Source of the DNA: Marivita sp. | GTDB taxonomy: Bacteria; Pseudomonadota; Alphaproteobacteria; Rhodobacterales; Rhodobacteraceae | Length of the DNA stretch: 46,000 bases | Reading direction: 5' to 3' | Assembly: GCF_022763305.1 (NCBI RefSeq) | Contig: NZ_JALEGT010000034.1 | Location: 1 to 46,000 of the forward strand | Shown: piece after piece, positions 33,233 to 42,548 of the stretch | Position numbering within the stretch: the first letter of the stretch is position 1 | How the letters are laid out: the number at the start of each line of letters is the position of its first letter | Notes under the pieces: model-generated | Database searches by the model: none | The model's input: only the letters and a program-made list of their open reading frames with translations | Told to the model about the DNA's origin: nothing | Made by a program: the position numbers and the translations under genes

Positions 33233-33934
33233 CTACAAATGCGATGACGTGTCAGAAAGGAAATCGGCAAACGCACCGGGATTGCCAAGGGCGCTCGCGG
33301 CCTCGGTCTGCAGGGCCCGGACCAGAGCCATGGACAGATCGAGCAATTTCTCCTCCTCCACAAGGTTCTCGGCACGTTTCGAGGCCAGCCAGACCGCGAT
33401 GGCGACGAGGGCAAGATCGACCTCGGTCTCTTCGGCGTCGGTGATGCCGCGCGCAAGACCGGGCATGAGGCCGATGGCCGAGGACTGGCGCAGGTCCAAC
33501 ACGATGGCGGCGGTGTTCTGACATCCCGTCAGGGCGCTGTCCCGTCCCAGACGCGACAGGCGGTCGGCGACGATGGTCTCGCTGATCAGATGGCGGTGTT
33601 CCACGCTGGTCTCGTTGAGATGCTCCCAGGCATAGACGATCACCCGCGCGGCGGCTGGAACCCCGGAGGGATCCGCCGTGCTGCCGGTTGCAAACTCTGC
33701 GGCCGCGCGGATCTGGTCCATGTCGATGGGTGCATGGATCAGGCGCTTGCCCGCCTGCTCAAGCGCCTGCATGGCGTGCTGAAACCGGCTGCGCAGGGGC
33801 TCGGGCAACAGTTTGGCGGCGGGTTCGAGCATGTCTTCGGTTGCATCCGCCAGCGAGGCCACCCCCCGCAACGCATCGCGGATCGGCATGTTGAGGTCGG
33901 GCAGAAGGCTGAATTTCCGTTGATTGGCAATCAT
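33233..33934 (-). CDS. Uncharacterised helical protein
   Basis: 233 residues from MIANQRKF; this ATG has an AGGTGG site 6 bases upstream, unlike a GTG three codons earlier. The protein looks all-helical: ALRGVASLADATEDMLEPAAKLLPEPLRSRFQHAMQAL has amphipathic spacing, and the C-terminal half has long Ala/Leu-rich helices. No membrane segment or known motif is visible. The 123-base gap upstream to the SorC gene (33935-34057) shows no assignable feature. Confidence 0.7.
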   Translation of the reverse strand: MIANQRKFSLLPDLNMPIRDALRGVASLADATEDMLEPAAKLLPEPLRSRFQHAMQALEQAGKRLIHAPIDMDQIRAAAEFATGSTADPSGVPAAARVIVYAWEHLNETSVEHRHLISETIVADRLSRLGRDSALTGCQNTAAIVLDLRQSSAIGLMPGLARGITDAEETEVDLALVAIAVWLASKRAENLVEEEKLLDLSMALVRALQTEAASALGNPGAFADFLSDTSSHL

Positions 33935-34057
33935 GATGTCCACCTGTGGTTCGTCATGCTAGCACTTGCGGGGCGGCTGATCTAGGCGTGGTGCAGGCCA
34001 TCTGCCTGCCGAAGCGGAGCGCCGTGTCGCACACCGTCCGCCGCGATATGTCCCGGT

Positions 34058-35041
34058 TCAGGAATGGCTCTCCGCCCGTTCCACCGTGCGGTCGGGCTGT
34101 TTTTCGGCGGTCTCCAGCAGCGTGCGTGCCGTGATCTCGTCCGTGATGAGAACGGTCGGGACAAGCGACGTGATCGTTGCACGCAGGATCTCGATCTTCT
34201 CGCGGCCGCCGGACATCAGGATCTTCTTGGGGATGCGCTTGAGCCGGTCCAGCGACATGGAGATCGAGCGCTGGTTCACCGGGTGGTCGATGACGTTCCC
34301 GTCGCGGTCAAGGAAGTGGTACAGGAAGTCGCCAACGGCCCCAGCCGCGATCAGCGACTGGCGGTCCGATTCCGTGATGTGGCCGGACCGGTAGGATGTG
34401 GTGAGCGACGTGATCCCGCCGCAGGACAAAAGCGCGGCGTCGCAGGCTTCGGCCAATTGCAGGATCTGATCAAGGCCGCAATTCTCGAGCAGGGCGTGGC
34501 GGGTCTGCGGCGAGTCGACAACCGCCGGGGCCGAGATCAGGTATCCCTCTGCCTCGAACAACTCCGCGAATTGCCAGGCGAATTCCGCCGGGTTGAACCG
34601 TCGGGCCTGGGCAATGCCGCCCAGCAGCGACACGACGCGGACGTCCGACAGGGGGCGTTCCTCGATATAGGGGAGCATCGCATGCAGCGTCTTGCCCCAG
34701 CCCACGCCGATGGTCATTCCGTTCCGCATGAGCTCGGACACATAGGTGCCCGCGGCCGACGCAATGACACGCGTGGGATCGTCTTCCATCGCTTCGAGCG
34801 GAGCGACGATGGCCTGTTCGAGGCCGAAGCATTCCTGGAGCCTTTGCTGGAGTTCCACCAGTACGGTCAGTTCGGATTTGATCCGAATGACCACCTCGCC
34901 GCGTTTCTTGGCTTCCGACAGAAGACGCGTGACCGTGATGCGGTTGATGCCGAGTTTTTTGCCGACATCGGATTGGGTCATCCCCTCGATGTAGTAGAGC
35001 CAGGCCGCGCGCACCCGAAGCTGGTCCTGCGATTTAGCCAT
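34058..35041 (-). CDS. SorC-family sugar-responsive regulator
   Basis: 327 residues. An N-terminal helix-turn-helix (about 8-50: RAAWLYYIEGMTQSDVGKKLGINRITVTRLLSEAKKRGEV) is followed by a sugar-phosphate-binding domain with MTIGVGWGKTL, VVSLLGGIAQARRFNP and AVGDFLYHFLDRDGN, typical of SorC/DeoR-type regulators such as EryD. An AGGAGG site precedes the start. It is the last gene of the oxidoreductase-E1-E2 operon, and probably senses a phosphorylated sugar or polyol made by the nearby kinase. The effector is unknown. Confidence 0.9.
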   Translation of the reverse strand: MAKSQDQLRVRAAWLYYIEGMTQSDVGKKLGINRITVTRLLSEAKKRGEVVIRIKSELTVLVELQQRLQECFGLEQAIVAPLEAMEDDPTRVIASAAGTYVSELMRNGMTIGVGWGKTLHAMLPYIEERPLSDVRVVSLLGGIAQARRFNPAEFAWQFAELFEAEGYLISAPAVVDSPQTRHALLENCGLDQILQLAEACDAALLSCGGITSLTTSYRSGHITESDRQSLIAAGAVGDFLYHFLDRDGNVIDHPVNQRSISMSLDRLKRIPKKILMSGGREKIEILRATITSLVPTVLITDEITARTLLETAEKQPDRTVERAESHS

Positions 35042-35125
35042 CGGTTCGCCTCCTGCTGATCCGGCCTGCGCCGCGTGTCTTTTAGGGATAGCCGAAGTTT
35101 TTGCCGGGTGACAATGAACATCTGA

Positions 35126-36436
35126 TCAAACACTTGACGCGATGATCCGCCCGACAGCGTCGCTGCATTCGATCTGCGGCATGTGCCCGATCCCGTCGAA
35201 GAGGTGCAGCGCCATGGTGCCCGGCGCGCGCAGGGCGTGTTTCCAGGGCAGGATCGCGTCCTGTTTGCCCCAGATGATCCGGGTGGGCGTGTCGATCCGG
35301 TCCAGCGCCGCGCGCAGGTCGAAGGCCTGTACCCCGTCTGGAAAGAGCACGTCAGCCAGCCGCGTCTGAGCCGCGCGCAGGTTCGGGTCGGCGCGCCCCG
35401 CCATCGCCAGCCGCACGTAGCTGTCGGTGATCAGGTCTTCCTCCGCCACGAGACTTCGCAGCCATGGGCCCAGACTTTCGGCGCGCGTCGCGCGGCAAAT
35501 GCCGGACAGCGCCGCCCCGTTGATGTCGGGCCCCAGACCGGCTGGCGCAATCAGGGTGAGCGAAGACAGACGCTTGGCGCGGGTGTCGGCCAATGCAAGG
35601 CTGATCGCACCGCCAAGGCTGTGACCGACCAGATGTGCTGTCTCGAGGCCCAGACCATCGAAGGTTCGGCGCACCTCGCGGACCAGATCGGCAAAGCTGT
35701 CGATGCGCAGCTTGGGCGATTTGCCATGTCCGGGCAGGTCAATGCGGATGATCGGTCTGTGCTTGAGATGCGCTTCGACGGCGGCCCAGGACGTGGCGTC
35801 GTTGGCAAACCCGTGGATCATGACGACGGGAGTACCGGTGCCGCCCTTGGAACGGGTCACGGCCAGATCGCCGGTTTCCGCCTTGAACGACGCGGGAGCG
35901 GTTGGGGCAGGGCGCGCCTCGCCCTGTTTGAGGATGGTCTCCACATCCAAAGCCTGAACCCGTCCGCGCGGGCCGGTTCCGATCAGGTCGGCAATGCGCA
36001 GGCCCGCTTCCGCCGCAAGCGCCCGGGCGCGCGGTGTGGCACGCACCTTGTCGGTTGCGGTGTCGGTTTCGACAGCTTCGGCGGCTGTGACCAGCTCCAG
36101 TTCCGGCTCGGCCTCTGCGCTTGGTGCCTGCGCAGGCTCGGGCTTGGCATCAGCCTCGGACTGGCCCGCGAACGGGGCGGGTTGCGGCCCGACGTCTTCG
36201 CCGTCCGCATAGAGCCAGGCACAAGGGGTGCCGATGGGGATTTGCATCCCTTCGGGCGCGGTGTGGTGAAGAATGCCATCACCCGGCGACTCGACCTCCA
36301 TCGCGGCCTTGTCGGTTTCGATGTCGAACAGCGGATCACCCTTGGCCACGCGGTCGCCCTCGGCGACGTGCCACGACATGATCTTGCCCGTGGCCATGTC
36401 CATGTCGACCTTGGGCATGATGACTTCGGTGGGCAT
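35126..36436 (-). CDS. acoC: Acetoin-dehydrogenase-type E2 (lipoyl domain plus alpha/beta hydrolase)
   Basis: 436 residues from [10 protein letters not shown], overlapping the E1beta stop by one base (TGATG). A lipoyl domain with the modified Lys43 (ETDKAAMEV), an Ala/Glu-rich linker and a peripheral-subunit-binding domain (ATPRARALAAEAGL...GPRGRV) are followed by an alpha/beta-hydrolase domain (MIHGFAND, nucleophile Ser in VGHSLGGA, late His in GIGHMPQ). It lacks the usual 2-oxo acid acyltransferase domain. This layout is that of AcoC in acetoin dehydrogenase, which passes the acyl group to CoA. No E3 gene is in the window. Confidence 0.88.
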   Translation of the reverse strand: MPTEVIMPKVDMDMATGKIMSWHVAEGDRVAKGDPLFDIETDKAAMEVESPGDGILHHTAPEGMQIPIGTPCAWLYADGEDVGPQPAPFAGQSEADAKPEPAQAPSAEAEPELELVTAAEAVETDTATDKVRATPRARALAAEAGLRIADLIGTGPRGRVQALDVETILKQGEARPAPTAPASFKAETGDLAVTRSKGGTGTPVVMIHGFANDATSWAAVEAHLKHRPIIRIDLPGHGKSPKLRIDSFADLVREVRRTFDGLGLETAHLVGHSLGGAISLALADTRAKRLSSLTLIAPAGLGPDINGAALSGICRATRAESLGPWLRSLVAEEDLITDSYVRLAMAGRADPNLRAAQTRLADVLFPDGVQAFDLRAALDRIDTPTRIIWGKQDAILPWKHALRAPGTMALHLFDGIGHMPQIECSDAVGRIIASSV

Positions 36437-37446
36437 CAGACGCGTCCCTTTGCTAGATTGCGCGCGGCCTCGAGAATGTCGGGCACCTGCGGCACAACTG
36501 CCTTTTCGAGCTCCGGATTGTAGGGGATCGGACACTCCGCACCGCCCAATCGGATGATCGGCGCATCGAGATAATCGAACGCATCGCTTTCCGCGACCAT
36601 GGCCGACACTTCGGCGCCCACGCCCAGCGTCTTCACGGCTTCGTAGACGCAGATCAGCCTACCGGTCTTGCGCACCGACGCCAGAACCGTGTCGCGGTCC
36701 ATCGGGCGAATGGTGCGCAGGTCGATCACCTCGGCGTCGATACCGTCCTCCGCCAGTTTGGCCGCCGCGTCGAGAGCCTTGTGCACCATGATCGACGTGG
36801 CGACGATAGTCAGGTCCTTGCCCTCGCGCATGACGGCCGCCTTGCCGATGGGCGTCGTGTAGTAGCCCTCGGGCACATGCGCCTTCATCTTGTAGAGCAG
36901 CTTGTGCTCGTAAATCATGACGGGGTCGGGATCTTCCAACGCGGCCAGCAACAGGCCCTTGGCGTCTTCAGGCGTCGCGGGCTGTACCACCTTGAGACCC
37001 GGCACGTGGGCTGTCCACGCCTCAAGGCTCTGGCTGTGCTGGGCGGCCGCCCCGGTGCCCGAGCCTGAGGGAAAGCGCATGACCACGGGAACCGAAACGG
37101 CACCCCCCAGCATGTAGCGGATCTTGGCCGCCTGGTTGACGATCTGTTCCATCCCGAGTGTCGCGAAATCCGAGAACTGGAATTCGAAGATCGGACGCAG
37201 CCCGGTCATTGCGGCCCCCACGGCCACACCGGCACCGCCAAGTTCCGAGATCGGCGTGTCCATGACGCGGTCCGTGCCGTATTTCTCGACGAGATCACCG
37301 GTAACGCCAAAAGCTCCGCCGTAAACGCCGATGTCCTCGCCCATCAGGATGACACGTTCATCGCTGGCCATGGCGAGGTCCATCGCCTCACGGATGGCTT
37401 CGGCATAGGACAGCTCGCGCAGATCGGTCTTGCTGTGCATGTTCAT
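36436..37446 (-). CDS. acoB: Acetoin/pyruvate-dehydrogenase-type E1 beta subunit
   Basis: 336 residues of the transketolase-like E1beta family. Landmarks: [94 protein letters not shown]. It forms the thiamine-diphosphate active site with the alpha subunit encoded just upstream (4-base overlap). Which 2-oxo or alpha-hydroxy-ketone substrate is used cannot be told from sequence alone; the AcoC-type E2 favours acetoin-like compounds. Confidence 0.9.
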   Translation of the reverse strand: MNMHSKTDLRELSYAEAIREAMDLAMASDERVILMGEDIGVYGGAFGVTGDLVEKYGTDRVMDTPISELGGAGVAVGAAMTGLRPIFEFQFSDFATLGMEQIVNQAAKIRYMLGGAVSVPVVMRFPSGSGTGAAAQHSQSLEAWTAHVPGLKVVQPATPEDAKGLLLAALEDPDPVMIYEHKLLYKMKAHVPEGYYTTPIGKAAVMREGKDLTIVATSIMVHKALDAAAKLAEDGIDAEVIDLRTIRPMDRDTVLASVRKTGRLICVYEAVKTLGVGAEVSAMVAESDAFDYLDAPIIRLGGAECPIPYNPELEKAVVPQVPDILEAARNLAKGRV

Positions 37447-38459
37447 GATGCAGTCACTTCCGTGTAGACGTCGCGCGTCACTTCCTCGATTTTCGGATTG
37501 GTGCCCTCGGTCGCAAAGGCGATGGCCTCTTCGATGATCCGGGCGGCATCGGCTTCAATCCCCTCCACTTCGTCGGGTGTGGCGATCTTGTGATCCACCA
37601 GCAGCTTGGCCATCGCGGCGATTGGATCGCGGGCCTGCCATTCGGCAATCTCTTCCTTGGTGCGGTAGCGATTGCGATCCGACTTGGAGTGACCGCGCCA
37701 GCGATAGGTCAGGTTCTCGACCAGGCTTGGCCCTTCGCCGTTCCGGGCCCGTTCGACAGCGGCGTCCACGGCCTCGGTGACTGCAGAGAAATCGTTTCCG
37801 TCCACCGTCACGCCGGGCATCGAATAGGCGGCCGCGCGTTCGGCGATCCGCTTGACCGAGGTCGAGCGCTCGGTCGATGTGGACATGCCGTACTTGTTGT
37901 TTTCGCAGACAAAAACCACCGGCAGCTTCCAGACCGCCGCCATGTTCAGCGCTTCGTGGAAGGCGCCTTCATTGTTGGCACCATCGCCGAAGAAACAGAT
38001 CGTGACCGCGCCGGTCCCCAGCCGTTTGGCCGACAGGGCCGCGCCCACTGCAATGGGCAGCCCGCCCCCCACGATACCGTTTGCACCCAGATTGCCCTTG
38101 CTCGGGTCCGCGATGTGCATCGAGCCGCCGCGTCCCTTGCAATAGCCGCTTTCCTTGCCGAAGAACTCGGCGAACATGCGCGACAGGTCGGCCCCCTTGG
38201 CAACGCAATGGCCGTGCCCGCGATGCGTCGAGGTGATCTTGTCCTCGTCCGTGAGGGACATGCAGGACCCGACGGCGGACGCCTCCTGGCCGATGCTCAG
38301 GTGCATCGTGCCGTGGATCAGGCCGCGCATGTAGCTGTCTTCCGCACCTTCCTCGAATTTGCGGATCAGGTACATCTTCCTGAGAGCCTCTTTCAGCTCG
38401 TCCGCACTGTATCGCGCGATGGCGTAGGGCGTGTTGTTGGGTGTCACGGTGTCACGCAT
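37443..38459 (-). CDS. acoA: Acetoin/pyruvate-dehydrogenase-type E1 alpha subunit
   Basis: 338 residues. The thiamine-diphosphate motif is [20 protein letters not shown]...CENN (about 165-200), with the upstream [11 protein letters not shown] and GKGNLGANG-like loop [18 protein letters not shown], and the phosphorylation-loop region [16 protein letters not shown]. It decarboxylates or cleaves the substrate and passes the acetyl unit to the lipoyl group of the E2. It overlaps the oxidoreductase gene by 8 bases. Confidence 0.9.
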   Translation of the reverse strand: MRDTVTPNNTPYAIARYSADELKEALRKMYLIRKFEEGAEDSYMRGLIHGTMHLSIGQEASAVGSCMSLTDEDKITSTHRGHGHCVAKGADLSRMFAEFFGKESGYCKGRGGSMHIADPSKGNLGANGIVGGGLPIAVGAALSAKRLGTGAVTICFFGDGANNEGAFHEALNMAAVWKLPVVFVCENNKYGMSTSTERSTSVKRIAERAAAYSMPGVTVDGNDFSAVTEAVDAAVERARNGEGPSLVENLTYRWRGHSKSDRNRYRTKEEIAEWQARDPIAAMAKLLVDHKIATPDEVEGIEADAARIIEEAIAFATEGTNPKIEEVTRDVYTEVTAS

Positions 38460-39783
38460 TGAGAAGGTCCTTCCCGTAGAGCATCATGTCCTGGCGGCGG
38501 CGCAGTTCGACCAGCCGGGATTGCGGCAGGGTGGCGTTGGCTGCGGTGATCAATTCACCTTTCCTGATCGGCGCCGTCACCGTGGCGCCGGTCAGCATGC
38601 CGGCGGGCAGGGCGCGGGCGTCCTGAGCGCGACCGACCTCCATCGCCCAGGCGCGGTAGGTGTATTCGCCGATCTGGTCCAGCGTGTCGCCGGGGCGCAG
38701 GTCTTCCTTGGCCAGAGCGCAGACCTCGACCACCGGCTTTTCGAGCGGGATCATGTCCGCCTTGCCGAAAAGCACGGCCCGTGCACAGGACAGCGGCACC
38801 TCGAGCGAGGTCAGGTGATAAGGGCGGATGAACTCGTAATAGGGGCCATCGCCCATCTTGAGGTCCTTCATCCGCTCGTGGATGCGCGGATGTTCCGCCT
38901 CGACGATGCAGAAGACGCCCGGAGACACGCCCTTGCCGATGGAGTAGTCCACCCGACCGATGCCGGATAGCAGTCCGCCGTCCTTTTTGGGAATGAGCAC
39001 CTTGGCGAGCTCTTTGGGGCCGGCGGCCGGGCCGTGCATGCCGTCCACATCGGGGATCAGCCCGGTGGCGTTGCCGATGGCGGCCATTTCGACCGCCGTC
39101 TTCGATCCGTCCACGAATTCCACCAGAAGGCGCGGGTTCATGTTCCGCCGTTTGGCTTCGGCTTCGTAGGCGTCGGGAGTGGCGTCCACGTTGAGCGGGT
39201 TGTTCTTGCCTTTCCCGGCGCAGACCACCTTGTGGCCCATGGCGGTGACGAATTCGATCAGTTCCATGCAGGACGACGGCTCGTCCCCTGCGCCCAGCGT
39301 GTAGACCACCCCCAGCTTTTCCGCTTCGCTGCGCAGGTAGGCGCCGATTGTGACGTCGGCCTCGACATTCATCATGACCAGATGCTTGCCGCGCTCCATC
39401 GCGCGCAAGCCGATCTCGGCTCCGACCGCAGGGATGCCGGTTGCGTCGATGACCACGTCGATCAGGCCGGATTCGAGGATCAGGTCAGCGTTGTCGGTGA
39501 TCGCCGTCTTGCCCGATTCGACGATCGCGTTCAGCCCGTCGGTCGTGGTTGCATCCTGGCTGTGACCCTCTTCGCGGCAGGCGATGGACACCGCCTTGTG
39601 GGCGTTCGGGATATTCAGTTCGGAAATCGCGGCGACATCGACGCCGTCCATCATGGCAGCGCGTGTGACGATGTCCGTGCCCATTTCGCCCGACCCGATC
39701 AGGCCGATGCGAACGGGTTTGCCGGAGGCGGCCCGTGCAGCGAGGTCTTTGGCCAGACCGGTGAGTGCGATGTTGGAGGCCAT
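38452..39783 (-). CDS. NAD(P)-dependent oxidoreductase, homoserine-dehydrogenase-like with SAF domain
   Basis: 443 residues from MASNIALTG; an AGGAAA site precedes this ATG. An N-terminal Rossmann fold has IGLIGSGEMGTDIVTRAA; the middle, with DATGIPAVGAEIGLRAMERGKHLVMMNVEADV, is homoserine-dehydrogenase-like. The C-terminal ~90 residues (VCALAKEDLRPGDTLD, ALPAGMLTGATVTAPIRKGELI) form a SAF domain like those of sugar-acid dehydratases. It heads the operon with the E1/E2 genes, so it probably oxidises a polyol- or sugar-derived intermediate that the E1 complex then cleaves. That order is inference. Confidence 0.8.
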   Translation of the reverse strand: MASNIALTGLAKDLAARAASGKPVRIGLIGSGEMGTDIVTRAAMMDGVDVAAISELNIPNAHKAVSIACREEGHSQDATTTDGLNAIVESGKTAITDNADLILESGLIDVVIDATGIPAVGAEIGLRAMERGKHLVMMNVEADVTIGAYLRSEAEKLGVVYTLGAGDEPSSCMELIEFVTAMGHKVVCAGKGKNNPLNVDATPDAYEAEAKRRNMNPRLLVEFVDGSKTAVEMAAIGNATGLIPDVDGMHGPAAGPKELAKVLIPKKDGGLLSGIGRVDYSIGKGVSPGVFCIVEAEHPRIHERMKDLKMGDGPYYEFIRPYHLTSLEVPLSCARAVLFGKADMIPLEKPVVEVCALAKEDLRPGDTLDQIGEYTYRAWAMEVGRAQDARALPAGMLTGATVTAPIRKGELITAANATLPQSRLVELRRRQDMMLYGKDLLNA

Positions 39784-39892
39784 GAGTCTTTTCCTGTCCA
39801 AGAAGTTTGGCTGCAATATCCTGAACTTTTGTTTGTCGGTCAAGCATAGTGTTCAAGTTGGTCAGAAAAGTTCTTGACGATATCCCGTTTCG

Positions 39893-39906
39893 TGAACAAT
39901 GGTTCA
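39893..39906. promoter_or_regulatory. Palindrome TGAAC-AATG-GTTCA in the divergent promoter region
   Basis: A perfect 5-bp inverted repeat around four bases lies in the 218-base gap between the divergent oxidoreductase and ABC transporter operons (39784-40001). Related half-sites GTTCA occur at 39851-39855 and TGAAC at 39823-39827. A possible -35 (TTGACG at 39874-39879) points towards the transporter. The SorC regulator encoded in the same locus is the likely binder; this is inferred. Confidence 0.45.
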
Positions 39907-40001
39907 ATGGCGGAATTAGGTGTTCCGGCGAATTTGTGGGTCCTGGGGGAGAGTTTCAGGGCGCGCAAAGGTCGGTGCACCACGCCATCAAGGGAGGAAA
40001 A

Positions 40002-41558
40002 ATGATGGAATTCAGAGGAAGACTATCCAGACGGTCGTTCATGGCGAGCGCATCTGCCATGGGAATCGCGGCAACCGGATCGACCTGGGGCGGCAAGCTC
40101 CTTGCGGCGAGCCACCTGCCGGATCCGCAGAGCGTGCTCGATGGCATTTCGATCTCGCAGTACGTGCGGGCGGATTACCGCGATCTTTACGGCATGTCGG
40201 ATGACAAACCGATCTGGGACAACAGCAAGGACTGGATTCGCACCGTCGATTGGGAAAAGGTCCGCTCCGAGCTGGCGGGCACAACCGTGCGGTTTGCCGT
40301 GGGTGCGGCCGACGCCGAATCCGCCGCCGAAGGGCTGGTGCCGTTCGAGGCGCTGTCGGGCATCACCGTCGAGCTGGTCCCGATCCCGGATGACAGCTTC
40401 TACGACAAGGCGCTTGCGGAATTCATTTCGGGCAATGCGTCCTTCGACGCGCTGCAGTTCTTCTCGCCATGGCTTGGGGATTTCGCGGCGCCCGGCTTCC
40501 TGTATCCGTTGCAGGATTTTGCGGACAAGTGGAACCTGCCGCTTGACGACTTCTATGACACCTACCGTCTGAACTACGGCTATTTCAACGGCCAGATGTA
40601 CGGCATCCCGTTCGACTGCGACATCCAGATGGTTCACCTGCGCAAGGGCTATGTCGAGCAGGTTCTGGGTGGACCGATCGACAAGGTGAATTCGGTTCCG
40701 ACCTATGACGAGCTGATCCGCCTCTCCGCCGAACTGAACCAGGTGGAGTCGGGCGTGTCGGGTGTTGGCATCATGGCAGCACCGGGCTTCTGGTCGACCT
40801 ACACGTGGGAACATATCGCGGCTCAGGCCGGGATGATGCTCTTTGACGAAAACTGGGAGCCGATTTTCAACGGCGATGCCGGGATGAAGGGTCTCGAGAT
40901 CCTGCTGGCACTGTCCAAGAACGCCAACGAAGGGCACGCCGGTGCAGGTTGGCCGGAAAACCGTGCCGCCTGGCTGGGCGGGCAGGTGGCCACCAATATC
41001 AGCTGGCAGGACAGCGGTACGCAGGCGATGCGGCCAGACCAGTCGCAGATCGTGGACGATTTCGTCACCATCTACGAACCGCGCATCTCGGGCGGTCGGT
41101 TTGCCCCGCCGAACATTGCAGGCTCGACCTCCTGCGTGTCCGCGTCGGCGCAGAACCCGGAAGGGGCGTTCCTGATGCTGGGCTTCCTGACCACCGCGTC
41201 GATCATGGCAATGAACGAAGCCAACGCGAACGGTGTGGCGCCGGGCTACAAGTCGGTTCTGGAAAACGAGAACCTGCACGAAGTCTCGCAGCCTGCGAAG
41301 GTCTGGGGCGACAGCCTGCATCACGCCTGGTGCAGCCCGCGCCTGCCGGGGGCGTTCCCGATCGAACAGGCCATCGGCAACGAGATCAACCGCGCCGTGG
41401 TTGGCCAGATCACCGCGAAGGAAGCGCTCGACAACGCGGCCGCGGCCGTGAAGCAGATCATGTCGTCGAACGGCTTCTATCAGGGCAATGATCCGGTACA
41501 GTACGCTCAGGCGGCGCCCGGACTCTATGTCGGTGAAGGCAAAGCCCTTCCGTTCTAA
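40002..41558 (+). CDS. CUT1-type carbohydrate ABC transporter, substrate-binding protein with Tat signal
   Basis: 518 residues, longer than most CUT1 binding proteins (about 400-450). The start is ATG 40002 or 40005, after GGGAGG. The N-terminus has a twin-arginine motif (LSRRSFMASA, residues about 9-18) and a hydrophobic stretch ending near LLAASH. Family features include FDALQFFSPWLGDFAAPGFLYPL, YGIPFDCDIQMVHL and WLGGQVATNISWQDSG. It delivers a sugar, polyol or oligosaccharide to the two permeases downstream. Aromatic residues are frequent, as usual in sugar pockets. Confidence 0.88.
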   Translation: MMEFRGRLSRRSFMASASAMGIAATGSTWGGKLLAASHLPDPQSVLDGISISQYVRADYRDLYGMSDDKPIWDNSKDWIRTVDWEKVRSELAGTTVRFAVGAADAESAAEGLVPFEALSGITVELVPIPDDSFYDKALAEFISGNASFDALQFFSPWLGDFAAPGFLYPLQDFADKWNLPLDDFYDTYRLNYGYFNGQMYGIPFDCDIQMVHLRKGYVEQVLGGPIDKVNSVPTYDELIRLSAELNQVESGVSGVGIMAAPGFWSTYTWEHIAAQAGMMLFDENWEPIFNGDAGMKGLEILLALSKNANEGHAGAGWPENRAAWLGGQVATNISWQDSGTQAMRPDQSQIVDDFVTIYEPRISGGRFAPPNIAGSTSCVSASAQNPEGAFLMLGFLTTASIMAMNEANANGVAPGYKSVLENENLHEVSQPAKVWGDSLHHAWCSPRLPGAFPIEQAIGNEINRAVVGQITAKEALDNAAAAVKQIMSSNGFYQGNDPVQYAQAAPGLYVGEGKALPF

Positions 41559-41600
41559 AGGTCTTAGACCAACCGTAAACAGGACAGGATCGAGATTGTC

Positions 41601-42545
41601 ATGAGCAATCCTGCACTGTCGGAAACCGGGGCGGCAAACGCTGCCCCGGCACAGCCGACGCACCGCAGTTTCAAGCGCCGCAGCAAACGCATGAAGGCTT
41701 TGCTGCCTTACATGCTTGTCGCGCCGGCTGTTCTTTACCTGATGCTGATCACGCTCTACCCGGGCATTTTCGCGATCACGCAGAGTTTCTATAACGTCAA
41801 GTTCGGACCGTGGCAGTGGGCCGGGTTCGACAATTACACGCGGCTCATGGGCGACTACCAGTTCTGGGGCGCGCTCTGGAACACGCTGGTGATCGGATCA
41901 ATCTCGCTGATCCTGCAATGTGTGATTGCGCTGGCGCTAGCGTTCTACGCCTATCGCGACCCGTGGGTGCAGGGCTGGCGGATCATCTTCCTCATTCCGA
42001 TGCTCTTCATGCCATCGGCGGTGGCGTTCATCTACAAGCTGGCTTTCCTCGACGCGCGCGTGGTGGCGGACCTTCTGATACGGGTCGGGGTTCTCGACGG
42101 GAACGTCGCGTGGCAGTCGTCCACATGGCTCAGCCGGATGATCCTGATCATCGCCGATGTCTGGCAGTGGACTCCGTTTCTTTTCATCATCTTCGTCGCC
42201 GGTCTTCAGGCGCAGGATGAAGAGGTGGAAGAGGCCGCGCGGCTCGATGGCGCGTCGTGGTATGCGATCTTCTGGAATATCTCGCTGCCCATGATGAAGC
42301 CGATCATCGCCGTCGCGCTGATCCTGCGGGCCATCGACATCACGACGATGTTCACAAACGTCTTCATCATCACCAAGGGCGGACCGGCCTTTGGCACCGA
42401 GACGATCAGCTATTTCATCTACCGGACGGGCTTCAAGTTCTTCAACTTCGGCTATGCCTCGGCCGCGTCGGTGATCATGCTGATCATCACCATCCTCATC
42501 GCGCAGTTTGTCGTCAAACGCGCCTTTGTTTCGGCGAGGGACTGA
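41601..42545 (+). CDS. CUT1-type carbohydrate ABC permease (MalF/UgpA-like)
   Basis: 314 residues. A basic cytoplasmic N-terminus (KRRSKRMKA) precedes six membrane segments starting with LLPYMLVAPAVLYLMLITLYPGIFAI. The coupling motif is EEAARLDGASWYAIFWNISLPMMKP. It forms a heterodimer with the next gene product. It begins 42 bases after the binding-protein gene. Confidence 0.92.
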   Translation: MSNPALSETGAANAAPAQPTHRSFKRRSKRMKALLPYMLVAPAVLYLMLITLYPGIFAITQSFYNVKFGPWQWAGFDNYTRLMGDYQFWGALWNTLVIGSISLILQCVIALALAFYAYRDPWVQGWRIIFLIPMLFMPSAVAFIYKLAFLDARVVADLLIRVGVLDGNVAWQSSTWLSRMILIIADVWQWTPFLFIIFVAGLQAQDEEVEEAARLDGASWYAIFWNISLPMMKPIIAVALILRAIDITTMFTNVFIITKGGPAFGTETISYFIYRTGFKFFNFGYASAASVIMLIITILIAQFVVKRAFVSARD

Positions 42546-42548
42546 GCC

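Noticed and set aside
40023-41663. Long minus-strand open frame opposite the sugar-binding protein
   Set aside because: Antisense shadow; the plus-strand gene has a Tat signal, ribosome binding site and family motifs.
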